A stretch of DNA of 64,000 bases, from NCBI GenBank assembly GCA_900169235.1, contig FWCC01000275.1, positions 1 through 64,000 on the forward strand, written 5' to 3'. The notes beneath the pieces were generated by a model. The model was not told the origin of the DNA. It saw only the letters and a list, made by a program, of their open reading frames with translations, and ran no database searches. This document shows, one piece after another, positions 24,593-34,876 of the stretch. This stretch comes from Zarea fungicola. Taxonomy: Eukaryota; Ascomycota; Sordariomycetes; Hypocreales; Cordycipitaceae. Within the stretch, counting starts at the first letter, position 1. Each line of letters opens with the position of its first letter. Both the position numbers and the translations under genes were made by a program.

Positions 24593-26665
24593 CTAGACAT
24601 AGCCAGACTTGGCCACAGCCTTTTCAAACATTTCTTTGCAGCGCACCTTACTGCCCAGCTTGGCGCAGAGGAGGAAAGCACCACTCAGCTTGCGATGCAA
24701 ACTGTATGTCTCCTCTGGAGGCGGCGCCAGACGCTCCTGGAGCATGACGGGGATGAGTGCCTTGACGCGCTCCGTGATAGTCTGGTCATGAAAGTCGTAT
24801 ATCTCGGGGGCTGATGCAAGGAATGGCTCCGCAAGCGTGAGTACCGACTGCGTGTGCGCATCCACCATGGTCTTGCTCTCGTGCCCAGTCAGGTAGCCCA
24901 GCTCCTCAGAGAGCCGCTTGACGGTCGCGCGGTCGGCGCGGGAGGCGGCGTCGAGGAGCTGTACATACTGACGCACAAACTCTTCTGGATACTCGCGCGA
25001 GGCGCCAAAGTCAAGCAGCTCAAGTTTGTTGCTGCCAGCGTTGTAGAGAAAGTTGGTCCAATTGGGGTCTGTTTGCATGAAGCGGAACTCGGTGATCTCG
25101 CGGAGACAGAGCCGTAGGATCTGGGTGCCGATCCAGTCGCGCTGTTCCTGCGTACAGGATGATAATCGGGCGACGCCGACGCCGTCGAGGAAGTCCATCG
25201 TTAGGACGTGCTTGCCTGATGCCTCAGGGTAGACAGTAGGCGCCTCGAAAACGTCTTCCTCGCCAGAGAGAAGCTCCTTGTATCGCTTGGCGCATACCGC
25301 CTCTCTCTCGTAGTCGCACTCCCAGCCTAACTCTAGCCGTGCGTTATCAATTGTCTTGTTTAGATAAAGGCCTTTAGGGAGAATTTTTGTCGCTGTCAGA
25401 AGAATGCTCAGGTTGTCGAGATCGGAATTGATCGATTTGGCAACCCCAGGGAACTGTATCTTGACCGCAACGCGGCGGCCGTTGGCCTTGAGCCGCGCCT
25501 TGTGTACTTGACCGATGGATGCTGCGGCAATGGGCTTCTCTTCAAATTCGGAGAAGAGCTCGCGCCATTCTGATCCCAAGTTGGCTTTCAGGACGCGATC
25601 GCGCTGCCACGCTGGCATATAGTCAGCACGGTCCTGCACCCGCTGTAGGACCTCGTGGATCGGTGCGGGGAGCATCTTGGCGTCCTGGAAGCTCATCATC
25701 TGCCCAAGTTTTAGCGCGGCGCCTCGCATACGCGAGAGCTTGGCCACCATGCGCTCCATATTCCCACCACTCAATAATACACTTCCTTGTCCACCTCTGC
25801 CGAATGCTCTGCTCACACTTTCTGTAACAGCCCCGCCCAGCATGCCGGCAGCTAGACCCCCGTAGTTCCATAAGCGGCTGATCCGTGATGATGGGACACT
25901 TGATTCTCTAAGTTGATAGGCTGGCTTCAAGCCACCTCGTTCAATAACTTCTGCATTGCCCTCGACAGTGGATTTTTCTGATGCCACCGTTGTAGTAGCT
26001 TCCGGTTCGATCGGATTTGGTTCTAGCCGCTTGGTTTTTTCCGTAGGGAGTGTGTTTGCAGTCTCGACTGCGATGGGCTCTTGTGTGATGCGAGGAGGAT
26101 CAGGCCAGTAGCGTAGTGGATGCTCCTTTGCAGCGCCACCAACCGAGGCAGCTGCTTGCCATTGACGCTGCTTGCGCGCCGAATCCAGCATGTGGGACCC
26201 TCGTATTGTGTGAAATATGTTGACATCGACGCCAATCGGCAGATCCAGTCTTTCGGCGCTGGAATGGGTGTCTGCGCTGTTGAAGGACCGCGACGCCTGC
26301 GCATACCTGCTCTCTGATGAGGGACGGGCTGCAGGCTGCGGCTGCGAGGCGGCCGGCGAGGTTGCAACGGGTGGAAGCTGTGTCCCCGGCGTGTTGGAGT
26401 TGGTATTCTTGCTTTCAAGCCTGATCGAGTTCAATTGGGCATTGGCCTGGTCCGAGACTTCTGCCGTTGCAGCCGCTTTTTTTTTTTTTGGTATGACGAT
26501 GCTCTCCGTGGAGCGGTACCGCTGCAGCTGTCGGCCGCGCAGTGCAATGTGCTTTGATGCCACAGAGCGCGAGGCACCAAGCACTGCGACCAGGTCAATT
26601 GCCAGATCCGCGAACCTCATGTCGGGCGTGTTACCGTGACCTGAGCATTGGAAGCAGTGCTGCAT
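24593..26665 (-). CDS. coq8: ADCK/ABC1 family atypical kinase Coq8
   Basis: This mitochondrial inner-membrane atypical kinase/ATPase is required for assembly of the coenzyme Q biosynthetic complex. It is a single exon of 690 residues. Diagnostic UbiB-family features are the KxGQ motif ([10 protein letters not shown], about 319-328), the Ala-rich loop replacing the P-loop ([11 protein letters not shown], about 380-390), and the Lys of VKIQFPG near 402. Also present are [10 protein letters not shown] near 447, the catalytic loop [10 protein letters not shown] near 531-540, and the metal-binding LDFG near 551-554. The N-terminal 250 residues are low in complexity, with a Lys run (PKKKKAAA). The start context ([20 protein letters not shown]) leaves open a start at Met16. 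The es2 gene lies 207 bases upstream on the same strand. Confidence 0.95.
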   Translation of the reverse strand: MQHCFQCSGHGNTPDMRFADLAIDLVAVLGASRSVASKHIALRGRQLQRYRSTESIVIPKKKKAAATAEVSDQANAQLNSIRLESKNTNSNTPGTQLPPVATSPAASQPQPAARPSSESRYAQASRSFNSADTHSSAERLDLPIGVDVNIFHTIRGSHMLDSARKQRQWQAAASVGGAAKEHPLRYWPDPPRITQEPIAVETANTLPTEKTKRLEPNPIEPEATTTVASEKSTVEGNAEVIERGGLKPAYQLRESSVPSSRISRLWNYGGLAAGMLGGAVTESVSRAFGRGGQGSVLLSGGNMERMVAKLSRMRGAALKLGQMMSFQDAKMLPAPIHEVLQRVQDRADYMPAWQRDRVLKANLGSEWRELFSEFEEKPIAAASIGQVHKARLKANGRRVAVKIQFPGVAKSINSDLDNLSILLTATKILPKGLYLNKTIDNARLELGWECDYEREAVCAKRYKELLSGEEDVFEAPTVYPEASGKHVLTMDFLDGVGVARLSSCTQEQRDWIGTQILRLCLREITEFRFMQTDPNWTNFLYNAGSNKLELLDFGASREYPEEFVRQYVQLLDAASRADRATVKRLSEELGYLTGHESKTMVDAHTQSVLTLAEPFLASAPEIYDFHDQTITERVKALIPVMLQERLAPPPEETYSLHRKLSGAFLLCAKLGSKVRCKEMFEKAVAKSGYV

Positions 26666-26872
26666 GTCAACCTATTTAGGTAGTTGCAGCTTCTAGCTAG
26701 CTCCATGGTGGAGTCTGACTGTAGACAACCTGCCTATGCAGTTAGGCGATATCGGCATTACTTGAGGTATACTCGACACCCTTTTGGATGATATTTTTTT
26801 TTTTTAACTCATTTAAAGATTAATCCGTTATTGCTAGCAAATACATAGTGTTTTATTTACAGGAGAGTAGTG

Positions 26873-28219
26873 CTATCTGCGGCTGCCCTCCGGTTTGCTG
26901 CTGTTTCTCAGTGATGAGCTTCGCCGCAGCGGCGTTTCTTGCCAGGCTTGGCCAAATGAGCTGCTAGGTGTCTTGCCTTTTGGTGTCCCCATTTTGCTCC
27001 AAAGCCTCTGGGCAGCTGGTGTCAAATCCCTGGAGACCCGAGGGCTACTTGGGAACTTGGGAACCTCCATGAGGTCAGAACGGCCGGTGAAGCCATTACG
27101 AGATGACTCTCTGTTTGACTTTGCAATCCTATCGACCATCTTTTCGTGCAAGACATCCTTCTTTCCGCGCTCTTGTATTTTGAAGGGGTTATTGGTGTCA
27201 CCACAACCGAGATCAATGATAAGTTCCTCTCCTATTGGCGTGTCGTAGTCCTCTTCGTCATCTACAAACGCGTATCCATTCACGCGGGGGGTTTCGCCAC
27301 TGCCAGCTATACTGGATGACATGTCCTTCGCACGAGGCTTCCCCGCTATGGCGTCTCTGATAGAGGACATGGTAGGTGAAGGCGGCCGAGAGGAAATATG
27401 ACGCCGTGGAGCCCGAGTATTGGCATAGACGACTGACTTGGGTCCTGCCCTTGAAGCGTCTTCAGAAGCCTGCGCCACGGTTTTCACACCGTCTTTGAGG
27501 CCCTCTGGTGCAAACATGAGACCATTCTGAGCTTCAGATTTCCAGCTATCTGGACGAGCTGGCCGGTCATCGCAGTCTTTAATGGCCAGCCTGTCGCGCT
27601 TCATGAAGCCATCATCGATCAGGTTTCCCTCCTGGGCTAGACGGTCGGTGACCGCCCTCTGCGCAATCATTTGCTTGGACGGCATCTTGTTGCCGCGCCA
27701 TAGCCAAGCATACTTGTCCGCCTTTTTCTGGTTTTGCTTATCGACTAACTTGTAGAAGCTCTCATTATCTTCACTCGTGTACGTTTGTTGGAACTTTGTG
27801 AGGCTCATGTCGGCCCCAACTGCGGGGACTTCTTCAATGATCTGCGTTGCGACGGACGCTGGCGTGTCGCCAACATATGCTATAGGAGTCGCAGAAGCGT
27901 TGGAAAACTGGCGCGAACCAACCGGCCCTCTCTTGTGCTTCAGCATATTAACATGGCGCAGTCGTTGGCCGGCGCTGGAGATCCACGCCGAGTCCTTTGA
28001 TTCCAGGGCGTCTAGATATTCCTGCTGTGTCTCCGTCTCTAGCAGGCCCGGGAAGAAGTCCCTGGCAATAATTTGGGACAGTGCCTCGGTGTAGCTATCT
28101 TCATCCAGTACTTTTTTTGGTCTCCTAATCTTCTTCACTGGTGGCGCTGGGGGCATCATCAGCTCTGTATCTCGGCGCTTCCGAGCGAGGGCGCTGGAGC
28201 TCGGCGAGGGCTCAGCCAT
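26873..28219 (-). CDS. ess2: Spliceosome-associated nuclear protein Es2 (DGCR14/ESS-2/Bis1)
   Basis: Es2 is a nuclear protein associated with late spliceosomal complexes. It is a single exon of 448 residues. The N-terminal family signature is PVKKIRRPKKVLDEDSYTEA followed by LSQIIARDFFPGLLE. The mid-domain (LTKFQQTYTSEDNESF and KYAWLW) and the conserved RAVTDRLAQ are present. The C-terminal Ser/Pro/Arg-rich half includes RVNGYAFVDDEEDYDTPIGE and LTPAAQRLWSKMGTPKG, both typical of the family. The ATG at 28219 is the first in frame. It is divergent from the PP5 gene across 575 bases and upstream of coq8 on the same strand. Confidence 0.93.
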   Translation of the reverse strand: MAEPSPSSSALARKRRDTELMMPPAPPVKKIRRPKKVLDEDSYTEALSQIIARDFFPGLLETETQQEYLDALESKDSAWISSAGQRLRHVNMLKHKRGPVGSRQFSNASATPIAYVGDTPASVATQIIEEVPAVGADMSLTKFQQTYTSEDNESFYKLVDKQNQKKADKYAWLWRGNKMPSKQMIAQRAVTDRLAQEGNLIDDGFMKRDRLAIKDCDDRPARPDSWKSEAQNGLMFAPEGLKDGVKTVAQASEDASRAGPKSVVYANTRAPRRHISSRPPSPTMSSIRDAIAGKPRAKDMSSSIAGSGETPRVNGYAFVDDEEDYDTPIGEELIIDLGCGDTNNPFKIQERGKKDVLHEKMVDRIAKSNRESSRNGFTGRSDLMEVPKFPSSPRVSRDLTPAAQRLWSKMGTPKGKTPSSSFGQAWQETPLRRSSSLRNSSKPEGSRR

Positions 28220-28794
28220 GGCCCTGATGGCGGAATGGGCGAGTCTTATTGATCAGAAAAATCAAGCTATTGTCAGAAGAAAAGAATATGGGTGGCGCAT
28301 ATGCGCTCTACGTGTGCCGCGCAAGATGCCAAGAATGGCTGCGTTTCTATGTGAGGCTTGATGTCATGCTCTGGTTGTCTCTAGGCTTGAATATGCCTTT
28401 ATCCGATTTGTACCACACTGGGTACAGGTAGTTACATAAGGGTTGGTTGCCAAGTACCCGGTAGTTAATCTGTAACTACAGCGCCTGACAAGTCGGCTTG
28501 GAGCCCTGTGGCTGCCTTGAAGGTGGAACCTTCCAGGTCCCGCGGTTCGCCCCGCATGCGGTACTGCATGAAAGTATTCATCCCGACCCTGGCACATCAT
28601 CTTTTGACCCAACAGGCGCATCTGCCGCGAACGCCCCTTGAGAACATCCTCCTGCAATCGCCGAGTGCAACTATAGCCGCAAGGCACCAACCAGTCACTC
28701 TACAGCCGCGGAACCACCCTCGAGCGTCTTCATCACTGCTCCCCGAATCCAGCACCGAATCCCGGCGGTAGTTGACAGGACTGCAACTCCCACC
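28220..28794. promoter_or_regulatory. Divergent promoter region, es2 / ppt1
   Basis: The 575 bases lie between two divergent starts. GGTAGTTA-type short repeats occur near 28428-28468. No gene is supported. Confidence 0.4.
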
Positions 28795-30571
28795 ATGTCG
28801 CAAGCCGTCGACCTCAAGAACCAAGGCAACAAGGCTTTCGCCGCGGGCGACTGGCCTACAGCCATCAAGCTCTACTCTGAAGCGATTCAGCTCAATGACC
28901 AAGAGCCTGCATTTTTCACAAACCGTGCTCAGGTACGCAGACTCGTTGCTGGAACGAGCGCATCGGATTTGATCGTGTGACTTACTTTTGTGCTTACTGC
29001 GCAGGCTTATATCAAAACAGAAGCCTTTGGGTATGCCATCGCAGATGCTGACAAGGCAATTGAACTCAACCCAAAGCTTACCAAGGTGATTACACGTCTC
29101 AAAGCCGTGCTGCCTGCCCACCATTGCTCACTCCTCTCTCCAGGCTTACTATCGCCGAGGTCTCGCCCGAACCGCCATTCTGCGGCCCAAGGAGGCCGTG
29201 AACGATTTCAAAGAATGCGTCCGACTCGACCCTTCCAATAAAGATGCGCGACTCAAGTTGGAAGAGTGTAAAAAGATTGTTAGGCAGCTTGCATTTTTCG
29301 CTGCCATCGAAGTCGGCGAAGAGCCCTCTGCAGCTGACGGCCTGGACGTTGATTCCATTTTTGTAGGGGATGAATACGATGGAGCCAAGCTCGGAGATAA
29401 AATGACCCAGGAGTTCATTGATGACATGATTGAGCGATTCAAGGACGGCAAGACTATCCATAAGAAATATGTCTACCAGATCCTCCTGGCCATCACCAAG
29501 ATCATCTACGACGAAGCCACCATGGTTGAGATGACGATTCCTGACGATACCGAGCTCACTGTTTGCGGTGACACGCACGGTATGTTTCTTATCTGTGTTG
29601 AGATCTTCCAGCTACTAACTCTCTGCAGGGCAATACTTTGATCTCTTGGAGCTCTTCCGCAAAAACGGTACGCCGACTGACAAGCACTGGTATCTGTTCA
29701 ATGGTGATTTTGTCGACCGAGGATCATGGTCTTGCGAGATTGCCTTGTTGCTCTACGCCTACAAGTGGCTGCGCCCCAACGGATTCTTCTTGAACCGAGG
29801 TAACCACGAAACAGACGACATGAACAAGGTGTACGGATTTGAAGGCGAGTGCAAGGCAAAGTACAACGAGAGGTACGCATAATTCAAATTGGAATCGGCG
29901 CCTCATCATTACTAACACGAAATCAGAATTTTTAAGCTGTTCTCAGAAAGTTTCTCTGCCTTGCCGCTGGCAACTCTCGTTGGCAGCAAATACCTTGTTC
30001 TCCACGGTGGCCTGTTCTCCGATGATAAGGTTACCCTCAACGACATTCGCAAGCTCAACCGACATAACCAAAAACAGCCTGGCCAAGCCGGTCTGATGAT
30101 GGAGATGCTATGGACCGACCCTCAAGAAGAGCAAGGCCGGGGACCCAGCAAACGCGGTGTCGGCATGCAGTTTGGTCCAGATATCACCAAGCGCTTCTGC
30201 GAGAATAATGGCCTCGAGGCCATTATTCGAAGCCACGAAGTGCGCATGAATGGCTACGAAGTCCAACATGACGGCCGTTGCATCACCGGTTCGTTCCCAC
30301 CTTTGATCCGCTTTGCCTTCATGTATGCCACAGCTAACACTTTCCAATAGTTTTCTCTGCCCCTAGATACTGCGACTCGACCGAGAACCGCGGCGCGTAC
30401 ATCAACATCGGCTCAGATTATAAGCTCAGGTATGAGCAGTTTGATGCTGTGCCTCACCCAGATATCCGCCCCATGGTAAGATATGCGCTTCCAAGGATCT
30501 GCGTGACTTCAAAAAGCTTACTGTCCTGCCAGGCCTATGCCCAAAACTCACTCATGTCCTCGCTGATGTAA
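28795..30571 (+). CDS. ppt1: Serine/threonine protein phosphatase 5 (Ppt1), TPR-containing
   Basis: PP5/Ppt1 is a PPP-family phosphatase recruited to Hsp90 through its TPR domain. Seven exons, 28795-28932, 29005-29085, 29144-29579, 29629-29872, 29927-30288, 30351-30475 and 30533-30571, give 474 residues. The TPRs lie at residues 1-120 (LKNQGNKAFAAGDWPTAIKL; AIADADKAIELNP; AYYRRGLARTAIL). The catalytic core has GDTHGQYFDLL (215-219 for GDTHG, split by an intron), NGDFVDRGSW, RGNHETDDMN, and SHEVRMNGYEV. It ends with VFSAPRYCDSTENRGAYI and the short tail AQNSLMSSLM. All intron phases agree. The es2 gene diverges from it. The Pop8-like gene is convergent. Confidence 0.97.
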
Positions 30572-30928
30572 CCCGCCAAGATACATGAATACGAACCAAA
30601 ACAAAAAAGACTCAGTAGGATAGAACTCTAGAATGTGCTATTTAACAGTGCAATTGTACCGGTAAAAAAGTGCCTTGGGCAGTGAAACTTTTCTTAGAAC
30701 AAGCCTATTGCGGGTTGCTCTGACAGGCATTCGAAAACGCTGTACATAGATAGCCGGTGCAGATGTAGTGAGCAATGTTTACAGTCAAAACATGAAGCAG
30801 CCATAATGACTAGTGACCAATGACTTGTGGCAAGGAAGACTCTTCGAAGCGCGAGGGTGGATCCTATACCGCTTCCCACGATTGCTTGTACTGAATGCAG
30901 ACTCGGACGCTGGGCAAGGGCTCGTTTC
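30572..30928. other. Convergent 3' flanks of ppt1 and the Pop8-like gene
   Basis: No gene. The 357 bases hold the 3' ends of two convergent transcripts. Confidence 0.45.
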
Positions 30929-31312
30929 TCAGTCATGCCACAGCTTCTCAACGGAGCCGCTGCCAACAATGGTCCCAAGCCAATCTGAGCACTGTTTAAT
31001 CCTCAGCAAGCAATGCATGTCGTTCTCCACGCTGCCTCTGCAGGCGGTTATGGCTGCCGCAAAAGGCTTGACGTCGTCTCGTGGGATCCGCAGCCAGCAA
31101 TCTGAGCCTGTGACTTTGAGAATGTCAAGTGGGATGGCAGCGCCGGTGAGACCTAGATATTGCCGCAACGCATCCGTGCAGTATGATTTGACCAAGAGAT
31201 CGTCGAGAACGACTCTGTCATTGCCACTGCTGGCGTCAGTATGAAGCTGGAGATGCACATATGAGAATTGAGGCGCTGTGATGGTGAACTCGCGTTGCTT
31301 AGATTGTGACAT
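30929..31312 (-). CDS. pop8: Ribonuclease P/MRP subunit Pop8-like protein
   Basis: It is probably a small protein subunit of RNase P and RNase MRP, which process tRNA and rRNA precursors. It is a single exon of 127 residues from the first ATG (MSQSKQREFTITAPQFSYVH). The pattern FTITAPQFSYVHLQL, then a helix (LRQYLGLTGAAIPLDIL) and strand/loop KVTGSDCWLRIPRDD, fits the Pop5/Rpp14-like alpha-beta fold of fungal Pop8. The call rests on remembered family pattern, and no catalytic residues exist to test it. The short divergent spacing to spt4 (374 bases) supports a real gene. Confidence 0.7.
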   Translation of the reverse strand: MSQSKQREFTITAPQFSYVHLQLHTDASSGNDRVVLDDLLVKSYCTDALRQYLGLTGAAIPLDILKVTGSDCWLRIPRDDVKPFAAAITACRGSVENDMHCLLRIKQCSDWLGTIVGSGSVEKLWHD

Positions 31313-31686
31313 GTTGGATATATTTGACTCCGACTGAAGAGATATTGAGAAGAAAAATGAACATATATGGCCAGGAAGATTGAACCAAAAAAAAAAAATA
31401 GGTAAAGAAATTACGATTTCGAGTTGGTGTAAGCAGGTTCATGTGTTGGAGAATACGGGTGTGAAAAGCAGAGCCAGGTGTTGAAGGTGTGGTTTCATTA
31501 TATGCATTTATCGGGTTCCACTCTGCGACAGCAAGCAAGCCGGTGCGCTTGCTCCAGTCCCTCTACTAATTAGATCTACATCTACATACCCAACTTGTAG
31601 CCTTGCCAACTTGCAGCCAACACGAGTTCACGGAAATCAACTGTACAGAATCAAGAAGATACAAGTAAAATAGATCACAAAACACA
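31313..31686. promoter_or_regulatory. Divergent promoter region, Pop8-like / spt4
   Basis: The 374 bases lie between two divergent starts. The run of A at about 31388-31399 is T-rich on the minus strand. No gene is seen. Confidence 0.4.
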
Positions 31687-32265
31687 ATGTCCGCGTCAGT
31701 CAACTTTGTCGCACCAGGCCAGCAGCGCTACCTCCGCGCCTGCATGGTATGCTCCATCGTCATGACCTACAGCGTAAGCCTCTCTACTCATTAAAAAAAG
31801 AACTTTCAAACGAAGAACCGCCTCGAATTCCGACTGCCAATATTTCAAATCGCAAGGGATGGGCCGGGACATGTTGAGGATGGCAAGCTAATTGTTCCTC
31901 TTCCGTGTGTGCAGCGCTTCCGCGACGAAGGATGCCCCAACTGTGAAGAGTTCCTGCACCTCGCTGGCTCGCAGGACCAGATTGAGAGCTGCACATCGCA
32001 GGTCTTTGAGGGCGTCATCACGCTGGCGGACCCTTCCAAGTCATGGGTCGCAAAGTGGCAGCGGCTCGACGGCTATGTCGCCGGTGTGTACGCGATCAAG
32101 GTATCGGGCCAATTACCAGATGAAATCCGGGCGTCGCTCGAGGACGAATACCGAATACAGTACATCCCGTAAGTTTATTTTTTGCTTGGCAACAGCAGAC
32201 GATAATGGATGGTTAACACGATGTGCGTCTATAGGAGAGACGGCACCGAGGCCGAGAACGAGTAA
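31687..32265 (+). CDS. spt4: Transcription elongation factor Spt4
   Basis: Spt4 is the small zinc-binding half of DSIF (Spt4-Spt5), which binds RNA polymerase II and promotes processive elongation. Three exons, 31687-31773, 31915-32168 and 32235-32265, give 123 residues, the expected size. The zinc ribbon is formed by C19 and C22 (RACMVCS) in exon 1 and C36 and C39 (GCPNCEE) in exon 2. Family signatures follow: [18 protein letters not shown] and [17 protein letters not shown]. The last exon adds [10 protein letters not shown]. Splice phases fit exactly. Confidence 0.97.
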
Positions 32266-32540
32266 AAGGGAACCAAATCATTGGCAATAGTGTCGATCAT
32301 CAATGCGGTTTACTGTCATTCCGGAGCTAAAGGCGTTTGGGGATTTGGAAAAGAAGAATCAGGCTTTGCACCCAATGAATAGGAGTTATCAATAGAATAT
32401 GCTGCCAATTTGTGGTATCTAAAAAAAAGCCCCTATGCTCCATAAACTATGCAAATAATCTGTTATACCCATACCACCGACCCTTTTCCGACGCCCCAAA
32501 AAAAACGCCAAAAAATTGTGGAAGAAGGATGATTCGTGCA

Positions 32541-33542
32541 TTAACTGTTCCTTTGCTTCTTATTGAAAGAAATGCCTACACCGCTGGAGTCGCACGACCG
32601 CTTCTTGTCCATCTCCTGTCGCATAATGCGCTCAGCCTCGCTTATCTTCTTGGGCTGATCAACTGCCGATGGTTTCTTTGCGCCGCCACCGGATAACGCA
32701 TTCTTCTTGGCCTGTGCAAACACATTCTTCACCGGCGCCTTGCCGGCGGCCTTGAATGAGAACCCGCCCCCATTGGGTTTTGTTGCTGCCCCTTCGGCCG
32801 CCTCTATCGTACCTGTAAGCTTATTTCTGGTTGCCTCGTCGCTTGTGGCAGCCGAATACCATTTTTGCGCTGCGTCGTCGGACGTTGTCGTCTTGGATTT
32901 ACTCCCGCCAAACGACAGGGTGATCTTCTCGCCCTCTTGTCGCTTGAGCTCGCGTTCCTCGGCGTCCTTTTCGCTGTCCTGGGTTGCTGCTGCCGCCGCA
33001 TGGGCGCGCTTAATCTGCTCTCGAATCATGCGCTGCTCGATCTCCTCATCGCCCTGGTTTTGTGCCTCCTTGCGCCTCAGAGCCTCCTGCCTTCTCAGAG
33101 CATCAGGAGAGTTGTCGATCCATGCTATCTTAATGCCCCTATCGCTCTCCTCCACTTTGCATATCCCTTCCCGGCCGAGGTGCTTGGCGAACTCCGTCAG
33201 CGAAGGCCATTTCGTCGCGTTCATGTGGATGTGCTCCTTATTGGCAATATATTCTTGGTAAAAGTGGTTGATGATGACTTGCTTCTCGCCGTGGCCCGTC
33301 TTCAGAAGGCTGATGAAGTCAGAGAGGAACTGGTTGGAGAATTCGTTGATGAATTTCTTAGGGTCCTCGCCAACGACAAGCATCTGCCGCACGTGGCTCT
33401 CGGACTGTGTGTGCATCTTGAAGCCATTGGCGTCGCGGCACTGCTTCTCGCAGACTTGACAGAACCAGCGCAGGCGCTGGAGGCCCTTGGACTTGAGCTT
33501 GTTGTTGAGGTGCTTGACCGAGCCAGCCTCTGCCTTAGGCAT
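32541..33542 (-). CDS. kin17: DNA/RNA-binding protein Kin17
   Basis: Kin17 is a nuclear nucleic-acid-binding protein linked to DNA replication/repair and found in spliceosomes. It is a single exon of 333 residues starting MPKAEAGSVKHLNNKLKSKG. The frame continues eight codons upstream only to a TTG, so the ATG at 33542 is preferred. It contains the C2H2 zinc finger (WFCQVCEKQCRDANGFKMHT, about 27-50) and the winged-helix-like domain (FLSDFISLLKTGHGEKQV to GREGICKVEESDRGIKIAWI). A Lys/Glu/Ala-rich helix follows, then a basic tail ending FNKKQRNS. It lacks the C-terminal tandem SH3/KOW region of animal Kin17, as in other short fungal forms. Convergent with spt4, divergent from yju2. Confidence 0.94.
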   Translation of the reverse strand: MPKAEAGSVKHLNNKLKSKGLQRLRWFCQVCEKQCRDANGFKMHTQSESHVRQMLVVGEDPKKFINEFSNQFLSDFISLLKTGHGEKQVIINHFYQEYIANKEHIHMNATKWPSLTEFAKHLGREGICKVEESDRGIKIAWIDNSPDALRRQEALRRKEAQNQGDEEIEQRMIREQIKRAHAAAAATQDSEKDAEERELKRQEGEKITLSFGGSKSKTTTSDDAAQKWYSAATSDEATRNKLTGTIEAAEGAATKPNGGGFSFKAAGKAPVKNVFAQAKKNALSGGGAKKPSAVDQPKKISEAERIMRQEMDKKRSCDSSGVGISFNKKQRNS

Positions 33543-33940
33543 AATGAGTGAATGAGCGATGCGCAATTTGCGCTAGGGGTAGGGCGCGCTTTTGACGAGT
33601 CTACGGGGATTTGGATCGCAAGTGGTCTTTATGGAGATGGATCTGTTGGTTTAATTCGTCGGCGGAGCGCTGCGCTTATCGTGGATTGTTATGTAGTTGT
33701 CACTGATGTTGGAAAGCCTAATAAGTTGTGGCGGGAGTAGAGCCTAGGCAGCCATCTGCCCCAGAAAAAATCCAGTACATTCATTATAAAGGTTGCCCCA
33801 CGCCCATCAACATCGAGTTTCATCTCTCACTGCACCATCTTATGATCGTATCACTGCCGACAGCCGATCTACGTTTGTATGAATAAAAAAAGAAAGGGAG
33901 AAGACCGGCAAGCTACCATATAGCATAACTATAGCCCACT
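33543..33940. promoter_or_regulatory. Divergent promoter region, kin17 / yju2
   Basis: The 398 bases lie between two divergent start codons. No coding sequence is supported. Confidence 0.4.
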
Positions 33941-34876
33941 ATGTCGGAGCGCAAAGTCCTTCAGGTATGTAGCAAGCCTTCCGCTTTCGTTCAATCTATG
34001 CAAACTATCACACTGGCCGTCACAATCAACTAACACTTCATCACACAGAAATACTACCCCGCGGATTTCGATCCCAGGGATCTCACCAAACGGCGGGGAC
34101 CCAAGCAGACGGGGCCCAAGATCCAGACTGTCCGCCTCATGGCGCCATTTTCCATGAAGTGCTTGACATGCGGCGAGTTCATCTACAAGGGCCGCAAGTT
34201 CAACTCGCGCAAGGTGACGGACCAGGCCCAGAAATACCTCAACCTCCAGATATTCTTCTTTCACATCAAGTGCACGCGGTGCAGCGCAGAAATCACATTT
34301 CGTACGGATCCCAAAAACAACGACTACGCCATGGTAAGCGGCGCCATGCGCAACATGGAGCCCTGGCGCAACCGTGAGGCCGCCGACGAGACACTGGAGG
34401 ACCGCCTTGACAGGCTGGAGCGCGAGGAGGCTGAGGCAGCGGGCGAGGAGGCCCAGGACAGGAATGCCATGGAGGAGCTCGAGGCCAAAAATGCCGACGC
34501 CAGGCGGGAGATGGCGGCCGCGGACGCGCTGGACGAGATTCGGCAGCGCAATGCTCGCATCCATAGGTCGGAGAAGGACGGCGTGGACTTTGCGGATGCT
34601 GTAGTGAGGGGTGAGGATGAGGAGCGGGCGCGTCAGGAGGCGGAGGATACGGAGGCGGCGCGGCTGGCATTTGCCAGCCTGCTACAGAAGAAGAAGTCTT
34701 TGGAGCATGCGGTCCTGGGCACAGTGGCTGAGGAGGATGCCCCGGCAGCCATGACGGTTGTTGTGAGTGAGCCACTGCCGGCAGCACCATCAGTGCCATT
34801 ATTCAAAAGAACGGTGAAGAAGAAGAAGGACCACTCGGCCTTGCTAGGAATCAAGAAGAAGCCATCGCTGGTTTGA
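33941..34876 (+). CDS. yju2: Pre-mRNA splicing factor Yju2/Cwc16 (CCDC94)
   Basis: Yju2 is a step-one splicing factor that joins the activated spliceosome with the Prp19 complex and promotes branching. Two exons, 33941-33964 (only eight codons, MSERKVLQ) and 34049-34876, give 283 residues. The joined N-terminus MSERKVLQKYYPADFDPRDL is the family hallmark. The zinc-binding core has CLTCGEFIYKGRKFNSRK and FFHIKCTRCSAEITFRTDP. Then come the conserved DYAMVSGAMRN and EPWR, a long Glu/Arg/Ala coiled coil, and a basic tail. The tiny first exon is needed to reach the conserved start. Confidence 0.96.
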
